This document shows, one piece after another, positions 46,273 through 56,758 of a DNA stretch of 64,000 nt. The notes below the pieces were generated by a model. The model saw nothing but the letters and a program-made list of their open reading frames with translations. It made no database searches and was not told the origin of the DNA. Position 1 is the stretch's first letter. Each line of letters opens with the position of its first letter. The position numbers were made by a program, and so were the translations under genes. This DNA comes from Ascochyta rabiei (taxonomy: Eukaryota; Ascomycota; Dothideomycetes; Pleosporales; Didymellaceae), in the NCBI RefSeq assembly GCF_004011695.2, contig NC_082418.1, positions 930,001-994,000 of the forward strand, read 5' to 3'.

Positions 46273-47842
46273 TCAGATCTCAAACATCTTGGTGGTGCTG
46301 ACATTGATTCTACACAACGAAGTCAGCCATCTGTGTTCGACAGCAGGAATCCACAATCTGTACTCACCTGCTCCACGCCTTGCCTTTGAACAGGCACTCC
46401 AAGAACCTAGCAGGCCAATACACATGGTACAGCACGAAGAACGGCCACGGGTCCGCAACGGTCAGCGTACCGTCTTTCCAGTTCGAGAAGTGGTACCAAA
46501 ACGTCGAAAGGCCGTCGAGGAACTGGCTCCACGAGCCTGCACCGAACATGGCGTCCAGGAACGGCAGGATCAGGAAGCTGACCAGATCATGTCCGAACCA
46601 GTAGTAGCTGCTCGTCGGGGTCCGTGGGAAGACGGGTTTCTCCTGCTCGCCAGAGTCTTTGCGGTAGTCCAGCGCGGAGAGGTATGCGTCGGCCATTTCG
46701 GGGGTCTTCTCGAAGAGCACAACGGCCGTGTGGGCGCGTGGGTTGCATTCAATGGGATACAGTTTCACGTTATCCTCGTCTTCGACTAGGAAGTCAAAAC
46801 TGAGGTGTCCGCTGAAAGTTTTGCCGCCGTCAGCTACTACACGCTCGGTGAATGCGAGCATCTCCTGGTTGAGTTTCGAGTATGCTGGCAGGGGCTCATA
46901 ATGCATGAGTAGCTCCAGAGATGGACAGCTGCAAAAGGCCTTGACTTTTCCACGAATTACGAGAGCGTGCGTGCAGTATTCGTTGCCCTTGATGAACTGC
47001 TGGAGCTGGAAGGGGTTGGAGGCTGAAATGTTGAGGCTGTGAATATACTTCTTGGTCTGCGAAGGCGAGTCGAAGGGCAGGAGAGTCATCATTGCGTTGC
47101 GAGCGTGGTCATCTACGCCGATGGGTTTCATGATGAACTTCTTGTTGCCATCTTCGCTGTTGCCGACATTGCGAAGAAGCATGCTCAGCGCCTCCCCAGG
47201 AGATATGATCCGGTGCGATTCGGGAATCGACAAATCGAGAGATTGAATGTAGTCGATGAACTTGTCTTTCTCGTGGAATTTTTCGACAACATCTTCGTAA
47301 AATTGAATCGCCTCGAATCGCCTTCCCGCGTCCTTTGCCTGCTTCTGCGCAAGTCGAACCACCTGGCCGTCTTCGACTGCCGCAATTACCGATGAGCAGC
47401 TAATCCAGAGGTCGACCTTCTCGTTACGGATAACCGACAGGATGGAATCGATGTACGGCTCCGCATTGTCGCCGTTGGGTGTGTCCAATCGGTAATACTT
47501 TGCTATTGCGCTGGAGAAACGGCCTGGAGAGAGGGGAGAAATGTCTGCGCCAATGACACCGTGTTGCGTGTTCTGTGATAGAACTCGCGCAATTGAGAGG
47601 CCCTTGGTCATTGAGATCCCCGTCACGAGGATGGTCTTGCGCTGTGTTACAGCCGTGCTTCTTTCTTCTGCTTGCAGTACTTTGTCGCGACCATTAATCC
47701 GCTGCACGATGATACTGAACAGTACGAGAACCGCCGAGACGGGCAGGCAGAGTACGCTCAGCGCGACAAGCGACACATTCTTCCAAACGTGAGAGTAGTA
47801 GAACGGCTCTAAGCCTTTCTGCTTTTCACCCTCTGCGCCCAT
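46273..47842 (-). CDS. mysC: ATP-grasp ligase of mycosporine biosynthesis, MysC type
   Basis: Predicted to phosphorylate 4-deoxygadusol and couple an amino acid to it, giving a mycosporine. Exons are 47842-46368 and 46309-46273, 503 aa; the 58-nt intron (GTGAGT...TGTAG) replaces an early stop with the tail INVSTTKMFEI. Resemblance to cyanobacterial MysC is clear in order: N-terminal hydrophobic helix (SVLCLPVSAVLVLFSIIV), then ILVTGISMTKGLSIARVL, GNEYCTHALVIRGK, the ATP/Mg motif YPIECNPRAHTAVVLFE, and a C-terminal segment with SYYWFGHDL and DPWPFFVLYHVYWP. An alternative upstream ATG at 47950 would add 36 residues. Gene order with the O-methyltransferase and cyclase supports the role. Amino-acid choice cannot be read from sequence. 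Confidence 0.9.
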
Positions 47843-48555
47843 TGCCGTTGTTGAGGTGTTGCTACAAGCCTTTCTTTTCGCGAGGTAGCTAGCTTTCCTT
47901 AGTCGTTGCAAACAAACCTCGTCAAAAGGGACAAAAGCCTCGGACTTCATCAGCCCGAAACAAAGTCGCACAACAAAGACTAAGAATCCCTAGCGGCTAG
48001 CACGGCTGCTAGAACAGTTGCTACCACGCAAGAGCTTTGCATGCAAGTCGTGTATTCTTGTTTCTCCGAATGCGGACATAATCTCGACGTCATCGTTATA
48101 CGTCGACTCGTATGCGGACCCTGGTAAGTGCTGATTCCCGCAGTTCTTGCATGCTGCAGGGTTCCAGCGGATCAAGGTCCAGGCGCCTGCAATTACAGAG
48201 AGATTTTGTTTGGTAATACGATGTGCATGGTGGGGTGATTTAATTGTTTGGGTGGGGTGTTGGATCGCCAAAGGTCAATTGTAACACCGACAACAAGATC
48301 AGCATTGGTAGTTTGGCGAAGGTGCAGAAGGAGTTTGTTGACTGCTCGATGAATCGATAGATTGATTGCAATTAATCTAGTTGCGAAGCTGTTGCTACAG
48401 GGACTGTGCATACGTGCTGGAAGCAGCTGAGATTGTCCTGAAAGCTTTGCCTTCCATGTCTATCCGCGGGTTCCTACGTATCTTATAGCACACTTGTACG
48501 ACCAGAACTCAACGTCAAGTCTGTTCCAATATCCCGTGCCTTTCGAGTTCATTGC
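47843..48555. promoter_or_regulatory. Intergenic region between mysC-like and O-methyltransferase genes
   Basis: 713 bp separating two tandem minus-strand genes; should contain the O-methyltransferase terminator and the mysC-like promoter. AT-rich compared with flanks. No gene supported. Role inferred by position. Confidence 0.45.
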
Positions 48556-49515
48556 TCATTTCTGTTCTCCGGTACAGCGAGTAATCTCGATACCATCCTA
48601 CGACGAGTCAGTGTGTGATCAAGATGGTTGGACTTGGATGTGAGAACTCACAGGTACACCTGTCGGTTCATAACTGTTCACCAACTTGCTCTCGTAGATG
48701 AGAGTCGGCTTTCCAGGGCTTTGATTGAACTTGGCCTCGCCGTACCTCTTCTCGTACATCTTAACGTTGGTCTCCGCAATACCCTCGGTGTTGCTGGAAC
48801 CACTCTGCTTCGCCTCCTTCACTTTTTCCTCTACAGTGCTCCTGACATACTTGAGGTATGGTGGATTGCCGGGCTTGATCACGTTATCGGCGGCCAATAC
48901 TGAGCCCTCTGTGATCAGACCCAGTTCTTCGCACAGCTTGAGGTCGGTTGTATAGGCAGGCTTGTAATGGTCCAGGAACATGAGATCGATGTGCTTCAGC
49001 TGACCAGATTGGTACAGGCGAGCAATTGATTCATCGCTGGAGCCAACAATGACCTTGACGACGTCGGAGAGACCTGCTAGATCCACCAGAGACATGGTGA
49101 CTGCAGCGAACGCAGGATCACGCTCCAAGCTGAAGTATCGTTGCCCTCCAGCTTTCCGGACTGCTGCACCAAAGAGCACGCACGAGTAGCCAACGTAGCC
49201 ACCAAGTTCGACCTTGGTTCGTTCGTCAATTGGGTACTCAAACTCTACCGTTTGACTTACCATTGTCTTGGGCTTGGTTTCCGCGATCAGATCTGTCACT
49301 ATGCGGCCCTTGTCCTCTCCGACGTTCATGAGGTACTTCTTCGTTCGCCCATACTCGTCAATGGCTGCGAGAACGTTTTCGGGTGAACCCCGGATCTTCT
49401 CAATGTTAGGATGGGAGTAAACGAAGTGTAGAAGCTCAATTTCGCGACCATCGTCAAAAAAGGCACCCTCCTCCTCCTGCGCTGCGTATGCTTTACTCTG
49501 ATCGAAGCTGCCCAT
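48556..49515 (-). CDS. COMT-like O-methyltransferase, probable MysB function
   Basis: Predicted SAM-dependent O-methyltransferase; in this setting it likely methylates demethyl-4-deoxygadusol to 4-deoxygadusol. Exons are 49515-49261, 49212-48652 and 48597-48556, 285 aa. Intron 1 is 48 nt with GTAAGT and would not break the frame if retained; splicing restores KPKTMVELGGYVGYSCVLFG. The last exon gives the conserved catechol O-methyltransferase ending PTGVPDGIEITRC. COMT motifs: VELGGYVGYS (SAM motif I), ERDPAFA, FLDHYKPAY (metal Asp) and LAADNVIKPG (metal Asp-Asn). Upstream in-frame Met codons (49596) would add an Arg-rich leader. By sequence alone, catechol methylation is equally possible; the neighbours favour mycosporine. 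I leave the symbol empty because the subfamily differs from cyanobacterial MysB. Confidence 0.8.
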
Positions 49516-50920
49516 TGTTGTTTGTTGTGCTGATCGTGAGCGGTGCCGAGTAGTGGTAGACCTGGGAGCTCGACGCGTCCACAAGGCGCCCAGCATACCC
49601 CTCAACAGAATGCCCCGCAACGCGTAACTTAGTGCGGGGCATCAGATCAACGATGACGGCGGTACTGCATCGTTCGCGCTGCAGACGGGTCCACTCGTGG
49701 GGCCTGGTGCAAGCCAGGCACTTCTCTCGGGAACGAACAGCCAGACAAGCAGCATGGTGTCGTCAGTCGTTAGGCAATCATCTTAGCAACTATGCTCCAG
49801 CCATGCTCATTCGTTCCCTAGTCCTGCAAGTAATGTTGCATGTCACTGCAAGTCACAAGTGCAATGCACCGTTTTCGCCATGGAGCGCGTGTCAATTGGC
49901 TCCTTCAGCCCAGTTCCGGCGAGCCTGTCGCAGACATGTGAATACGCGACAAAACGCGACATTGGCGCGGCGTTGCGTGGAGCACGCAATTGGTGCATTT
50001 TCGCATTCCCAAAAAGTCTTGACGTTGAGAAACACGTTCCTGATCCAAACGGTTCTAGGCATGTTCAATGTATCCACGTTAGCGGGTACTTGCTCCACAG
50101 AACATGACATGACTAAATGCGCTTGCCTGCTATGGCGATATCCCTCAAAGATCCAGGATCATCCAAACTCTATCTACCCGACACGGGAGCTAAGATCGCA
50201 AGATCTCACTAGACGTCATGTTGACTCTCGAGCCTGGAGTTGAGGGATCGAAGATCAAAGTAACGCTTGCTGTGGCTCAGCTGCAAGCCAATTCGCTGGC
50301 ATACGGTCTTACATTCTATTGTTGAGCTGTCCCTGTTTCTTGACATGTCCAAAACGGGATAGTGGCACGGCGATGGAGTGATTCTGCTGGGTGCCCCGCG
50401 ACGCAGTCAAACCGAATGTATCTCCACACCGGGATGTACTCCGTGCGCAGCACTAGATTGGTTAGTGCACGTACTACGCTCTTTTGGTTCCTGCGCCGCA
50501 AACAATTACGATTACACTGCTTTCTCCAAGCCATGTGGAAATCTCGGTTTACTGTGAGGATTCGTGATTTCCCTGTGTGTCGGGACCGGATTGTGCCGCT
50601 GGCAGTTCGTTGGCCACCAAGTCATTTCATCATGTTCAGCCAGTAACAGTTTAGTTCTCCATGTATAGTCGTACCGTATCCACAGAACAAGGCATACGCA
50701 GACCCTCGGCATAGCTGGCGAAAGATTCTGCGAATGGTTGACATTTCTGTGAAGCGTTGCCGGCATGTGTGAGCCAATTGAATGACGGCGTGTCCCCAGC
50801 CTGCTGTGCCTGGTCAGAGACGACATCGGCCTGGAAACAGTTTATATAGCACCCAGGACCCCGCACATTGGCTCAGCAGACACTCAACGTATCTCTCTCT
50901 TACATTTCCATATTTCCATC
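49516..50920. promoter_or_regulatory. 1.4-kb divergent intergenic region of the mycosporine cluster
   Basis: Separates the O-methyltransferase (minus) and cyclase (plus) start codons and likely holds control elements for both. The cyclase side carries a TATATAG at 50842-50848. No convincing gene in between. Confidence 0.5.
50842..50848 (+). promoter_or_regulatory. TATA box of the cyclase gene
   Basis: TATATAG 79 bp upstream of the cyclase ATG, followed by a CT-rich leader (TCTCTCTCTTACATTTCC) typical of strongly transcribed fungal genes. Confidence 0.5.
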
Positions 50921-52472
50921 ATGTCAGACCTTAAAGCTACTGTCGCCGAGACTAAGAACGGCTTCCACGTCGAGGGTTATGAGAAGATCGAATATGACTT
51001 CACCTTCATGGATGGCGTCTTCAACCCCGCCAACCCTCAGCTTGCCAACTGCTACGAGCGATGGGGCCGCTGCCTTGCCATTATGGACCTGAACATTTAC
51101 AATGTCTATGGCAAGGACATGCAGGCATACTTTGACCACTACAACATGCCCTTGACCATCCACAAGACCATGATTGGCGAGAAGGCCAAGTCGATTGAGA
51201 CCTTCTTGAGCATCGTCGACTCTATGACCGACTTTGGTATCATCCGCAAGGAGCCCGTCCTTGTTGTTGTAGGTTCAAGCCTATCATCGCTCCCATAATA
51301 TTGCTGACATTAGCCAGGGTGGTGGTCTGGTGACCGATGTTGCTGGGTAAAATTATCTCTAAGGCACTCTGGCCTAAAAGCGTTGCCACGACAGAACTAA
51401 CTCGAAAATCGTAGATTCTCGTGCGCAGCATACCGCAGGAATACCAACTTCATCCGTATCCCCACCACAGTCATTGGTCTCATCGACGCCAGTGTCAGTA
51501 TTAAGGTTGCCGTCAACTACGGCAACTACAAGAACAGGCTCGGTGCATACCACGCCCCAATCCACACCTTCTTGGACTTCTCGTTCTTGAAGACCCTGCC
51601 TGAGGCACAAGTCCGAAACGGCTTTGCTGAGTTGATCAAGATCTCGACATGTGCTCACAAGCCTACATTCGATCTTCTTGACAAGTACTGCGAGAAGCTG
51701 ATCACTTCTCGCTTTGGTCGCGAGGGTGATGATCAGGAGGTCCGTCAGGCTGCTGACACCATCAACCGTGCTGGAATCCATGAGATGTTGAAGCTGGAGA
51801 CACCCAACCTTCATGAAATCGGCCTTGACCGTGTCATTGCCTACGGCCACACATGGAGTCCTCTTCACGAGGTATGTTACTTGTAATCTGAGACCGGATA
51901 GCACTGACGTTTATCAGCTCTCCCCCCCTACTCCCCTTCGTCACGGACACGCCATCTCCATCGACATGGCTTACTCAGCGACCTTGGCCAACCAGCGTGG
52001 TCTTCTCTCGGATGAGGAGCACCGCAGGCTGCTAAACCTTTTCAGCCGTGCCGGTCTGTCCATGGACCACGAGCTATTCGATGAGGACATGCTCGACAAG
52101 GCTACACAGGCCATCCTCAAGACCCGTGACGGTCTTCTTCGCGCTGCTGTTCCTAACCCCATTGGTACCTGTGTCTTCTTGAACGACGTCTCCGCCGAGG
52201 AGATGAACAAGGCTCTGCGAAAGCACAAGGAACTAATGAAGGAGTACCCCCGCAACGGAGAGGGTCTTGAGGCCTATGTCGATGCTTCCGACACAGGGTA
52301 CACACAGAACGATGTACCCATCGAGGATGCATTGCAGAAGAACCAGGTTGCCGAGAAGCTAAGCAATGGTAAGGCTGACGGGCTGCCTAACGGCAAGCAG
52401 CAGGCCAACAACGGCATTCCTGCCGGTCTGCAGGGTATTGCCAACGGCTACTCCAATGGTTACAAGAACTAA
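50921..52472 (+). CDS. mysA: Sugar-phosphate cyclase, demethyl-4-deoxygadusol synthase type (MysA)
   Basis: Predicted to cyclise sedoheptulose 7-phosphate to demethyl-4-deoxygadusol, the first committed step to mycosporines. Four exons: 50921-51268, 51318-51346, 51415-51871 and 51918-52472, 462 aa, phases 0/2/0. Exon 2 is only 29 nt and carries the NAD-binding [10 protein letters not shown]. Dehydroquinate-synthase-fold motifs follow: [21 protein letters not shown], metal ligands in [15 protein letters not shown] and RHGHAISID. Compared with true 3-dehydroquinate synthase, the long N-terminus ([17 protein letters not shown]) and HTWSP-type motif fit the sedoheptulose-7-phosphate cyclase branch (DDGS or EEVS). 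The C-terminal 40 residues are Asn-Gly-rich and disordered. DDGS over EEVS is inferred from the adjacent MysC-like ligase. Confidence 0.88.
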
Positions 52473-53684
52473 GTGGGGTTGTCGTCGAGAAGGAGAAAGA
52501 ATGAGGAAAGCTCAGGAAAAGCACTTCATTTGGCGGCAGCTTGGATAACACCAGGAGTTTAGACCGCGTTGCATCTGCAACTTATACCTCCTTAATACCA
52601 ACTATTTCATTTCGCACACTTGATATTCCAGCTGCATTACAAGTGATAAAACGATAACTGTGCTACAGTTTCGGAGGTTGGGATTATTCAACTGCGTACC
52701 TCTATTTGTTGCGATGTTGGTCCACCACATGTCTCAGCCTCAGTGTTCGGAACCATCCATGCTCACCTGAGTCGTAACAACACACACATGGCATGGCGAT
52801 ATCGCAGCGCCCCACGGTCCGACAAAAAGCCATTTAAGCAGCTACATTGACGCGCGTAGCATGCTCATCTCGTTCAGATGTTCGACGAATGTATTCGCAA
52901 GCATACGTCAGATGAAAAGCTGTCCAGCCATTTCTGGCTTCACACATGCACTGCACGTTCATTGGTGCACAGGCGTGCTGAGTACAAAGATATGTGCTCC
53001 CTAAAATCGACACCGACATCCCATCGCCATCACTGAAGACGACCCAACGAGAAACCAGTTTCCTAACAGGAGAGTTGTTCGCGGGGCCCACGCCACCGTA
53101 GTGACTGGCAACCAAAAGCAGTAGATGATGCTAATGGTCGTGGCTGGGCCCCTGAGCTTTTTTGATGAGGAAACAGAAACGGGTGTGGGCGCTGTGAAGG
53201 TTTTATACCAGCGGCGACGGAGCAATCGGATTGCCGACGCGCTAACCGTCCTCGTCTAGAGGTCTTCTCGAACTTCTGCGACAAACCAACACACACCGTC
53301 ATCAAGTGACCAGCTATCCGCACGGTTTAATCGGTTCATCAGCTACCGCTCTCATGGGCACGCAATATACAGTTGCAATTGTAAACTATTCCGTATCCAG
53401 TGCGGTGGTGCTATAGCACGCTGGAAATAAGATCCGCTCTTTCCTCTTTGATCCTCCTATCGTGCGTGGAGTGTGAAGTCTACACGTCGCAACCTTGTGC
53501 AACTGTTCTGGTGATTCAGGTAATTAGTAGCATCACAAGCACACGCGACCGCTGTCCCAAAAATCAGGAATTTGACACGGTTCAACCGTCGTTAGCGTGA
53601 TCTGCAGTAATCGACGTCAGCGACATCTTCCGTAAACATACATTTTGCCCAGTCTCTTGTTCGCACCTTCACAGCACTAACACA
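52473..53684. other. Intergenic gap
   Basis: 1.2 kb between the cyclase and phosphatase genes. No coding or repeat signal recognised. Confidence 0.5.
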
Positions 53685-54755
53685 ATGGCTTCAAAGACGG
53701 CTGCGCAGGCAATTAACCCGGCCGATGCCGAAGATCTCAATACGCCACTCAAGAGCGTGCTCAACTTTCGTGATGTTGGCGAGTTTATAAACAGAGCCAC
53801 GGGAACAAAGTAATTTAACCTACATCTGCAGTTGGCAAGACTGATCAGTCGTAGGCGTTTGAAGACAAGATTACTGTATCGAGGTGCTCGACCAGGCAAG
53901 TAGCTCGCTCGAGGTCATACGCGTGCGTCTACTGATCCCAGCAGACGAAGCAACAGTTCGGGATAGGGAAAGACTTGTGAAGGAGTATGGAGTCAAGAGC
54001 ATTATCGACCTTCGAACAAAGTATGCATGCCACCTGTTTCCGGAGATGCGCAAGCTCACAAAAACAGAACCGAACACATCGAACAAGCCCAGAAGCGAGA
54101 CGCCAAGATCAAGGCGTCAGCTGCAATTCCTCAATCCAACGACGATGTTGCCGGGCCGCTGAAGATGCCCGAGGTCACGTACCACGAGATCAACTTCAAC
54201 GGCTCCGCCTTCTCGCGCATGCTTATCTCCAAGCTCACCTGGATGGAGTTCTTTCGACTAGCTGGACTTATGATTTTCGGACATCGTCTCAATGCGATCA
54301 AGATCCTCTCGCCCCATATGGAGGCAATGGGCCTCGTGGGTCTGGCAAAGAGCTCAATAGACGTATGCACCAAGGAAGTCAAACAGGTCTTTGATGTGTT
54401 TGCAGACGACAGGAATTGGCCTGTACTGGTCCACTGCACGCAAGGCAAAGACCGAACGGGCTTGATTGTAATGCTTCTCCTGTGGTTGGCCCAGATCGAC
54501 GATGAGGTTATCGAGGAGGATTATCTGCTATCAGAGCCCGAGCTTGCACCAGAGAAGGAGTCGCGAATGAAGGAAATCGGCGCGATTGGCCTATCTGAGC
54601 AGTTCGCCGTGTGCCCGCCAGGCCTGGCCAAGGAGGTCCATTCGCACATCCAGGAGAAGTATGGCGGTGTTGAGAAGTACCTAGTGGAGAAGGTTGGGGT
54701 TAGCAAGGAGACGCTAAGGAACGTAAGGAGGAGGATGCTGGCAGCTGATTCGTAG
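53685..54755 (+). CDS. Tyrosine/serine protein phosphatase (Y_phosphatase3-like)
   Basis: Cys-based phosphatase with dual-specificity-like fold. Exons are 53685-53809, 53855-53895, 53945-54020 and 54068-54755, 309 aa, phases 2/1/2. Intron 2 is a GC-AG intron (AG|GCAAGT...CAG, 53896-53944). Only this splice joins LLYRGARP to DEATVRDRERLVKEYGVKSI, the conserved region around the strand leading to IDLRTKTEH. The catalytic loop is HCTQGKDRTGLIVML (Cys and Arg of CX5R present, about residues 210-220). The N-terminal LKSVLNFRDVGEFIN motif is typical of the family. It lies beside the mycosporine genes, but nothing ties it to them. Confidence 0.88.
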
Positions 54756-55080
54756 AGAGCGTCGGTGTATCACCAAGACTCAACTTTTGAGCCTGGTCGC
54801 TGTTGAACAGATACCATATTGCAGCATCGACGGTCGCACAATACTACCGAGTGCAACACAGCTCCTCAAGAGATGCGTGACTCAAGACTAGCCGCTTAAT
54901 TGACAGTTCTGTCGTCTCTGTCGTGCTTCTTATCTTGGGTGTTGGCGTTTCAGGTGTAAAGCTAGGACTCGAAGCTCCCGGTTCGCTTAGTGGACTCACC
55001 GCCAGCTTGGCGCATGCAGCTGTCTTCTGAAAACACCACATCTACTCTTCATCTTGCAAAATTCACCAGTGTTGGGCAAG
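54756..55080. other. Intergenic gap
   Basis: 325 bp between two plus-strand genes. Presumably terminator and promoter; no distinct element seen. Confidence 0.45.
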
Positions 55081-56758
55081 ATGAGCGGCAAAACCTCTGA
55101 GGAGACTTTCGAGTTCATCGAAACGCCTGCGGCGTCTTCGACCGTCTCGGAGTTCGATTGCGGGGTCAAGACCACTTCGGTACGTAGTATCTCAACATTT
55201 GGGCGCGCACTCGGCGAGCCATTGAGCGCTCAAGTGAGGAGCAATTGAGCTAACATTCAATGTGTACAGTACCCCACGATTGCCAATGCTCCTCTCCCCG
55301 CCGAGGGCTCCGGCCGCGAGTCGTTCTCGAATTACTTCCTCATCTCGCTGCTTGTCGGTGTCCCCGCCTACTTCACATGGAACCTGGGCGGAGGCTTCAA
55401 GACTTGGGTCTTCCTTGCCCTTCTCTTGGCCCTGCCTATTCTCGGTCCCTTTTGGTGGCTGACCTCTGAGTTTGCGCCCCGCAAGAACGAGAAGGCCAGG
55501 CTGCCTGGCAAGAACATCGAGCACTACCTGAAGTTCAAGAAGGAGGAGGATCGCGACGCCTACTATGGCAAGAAGAAGATCCCGATCGAGACTTTCCAAG
55601 AGAAGTACTTTGATGGCGAGATTGAGCTCAACGGCGATATGCTCGAGATCCTCGAATGGCGCCACGACTGGTCCAAGCCCCGCTTCACTCTCGGTCTGAT
55701 CAAGCACTTCCTCTTCGGCATGATTCCTGAAATGATTGTTCACTCCAAGTCTCAGGGTATGTACTTCCCCCTTGCAAACAGCTATTGCGCTGGATACGGC
55801 TAACATCATATCAGACGAAGAGCAGGTCCGAGACCACTACGACCGCGGTGACGACTTCTACGGCTGGTTCCTCGGCCCACGCATGATCTACACTTCCGGT
55901 ATCATCTCTGACATCAACAAGGAAGAGTCCCTTGAGCAGCTTCAGGACAACAAGATGGCTATCGTTTGCGAGAAGATCGGCGTCAAGAAGGGCGAGAAGA
56001 TGCTCGACATTGGCTGCGGATGGGGCACTCTCTCCAAGTTCGCCTCCGTCAACTACGGTGCCCACGTCACTGGTATCACACTCGGTCGCAACCAGACTGC
56101 CTGGGGCAACAGCGGTCTCAAGAAGGCTGGTGTCCAAGAAGACCAGTCCAGGATTCTCTGCATGGATTACCGCGAGATCCCCGTGCCCTCTGGTGGTTAC
56201 GACAAGATCACTTGTCTCGAGATGGCTGAGCACGTCGGTGTTCGTCACTTGAGTGGCTTCTTCCGTCAGGTTTACGACATGCTCGAGGATGACGGTGTCT
56301 TCTTCCTGCAGATCGCTGGTCTCCGCAAGGCATGGCAATTTGAGGACTTCACCTGGGGTCTTTTCATGAACAAATACGTCTTCCCTGGTGCTGACGCTTC
56401 TACTCCGCTTGGCTTCGTTATTGACACTCTCGAGGGTGCTGGTTTCGAGGTCAAGATGGTCGACACAATTGGTGTCCACTACTCGGCTACCCTATGGAGG
56501 TGGTACCGTAACTGGCTTGGCAACAAGGACAAGGTCAATGCCAAGTACGGCGCCCGCTGGTACCGCATCTGGGAATACTTCCTTGCCTACTCCACGATCG
56601 CGTCTCGCCAGGGTTCCGCCACTTGCTTCCAGATCACCTGCGTCAAGAACCTCAACGCTGTTCACCGCATCGATGGTATCAACACTCAGTTCTCTCTGGC
56701 TGGTGCTCTCGAGTCAAGCAAGGCTAAGAGCGCCAACCTCCTCCCCAAGAATGTCTAG
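55081..56758 (+). CDS. Sphingolipid C9-methyltransferase
   Basis: Methylates C9 of the sphingoid base of fungal glucosylceramide; ER membrane. Exons are 55081-55179, 55270-55756 and 55815-56758, 509 aa. The splices restore VKTTSYPTIANAPLPAEG and VHSKSQDEEQVRDHYDRGDDFY. Two hydrophobic helices near the N-terminus (YFLISLLVGVPAYFTW, WVFLALLLALPILGPFWWL) anchor the enzyme. The C-terminal cyclopropane-fatty-acid-synthase-like domain has SAM motif LDIGCGWGTLSKFA, GITLGRNQTAWG, and EMAEHVGVRHLSGFF. Length and order match the family. Strong codon bias suggests high expression. Confidence 0.94.

Noticed and set aside
53685..56758. Phosphatase and sphingolipid methyltransferase as part of the mycosporine cluster
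   Set aside because: Both are conserved genes with independent known roles and ordinary spacing; no mechanistic link to mycosporines.
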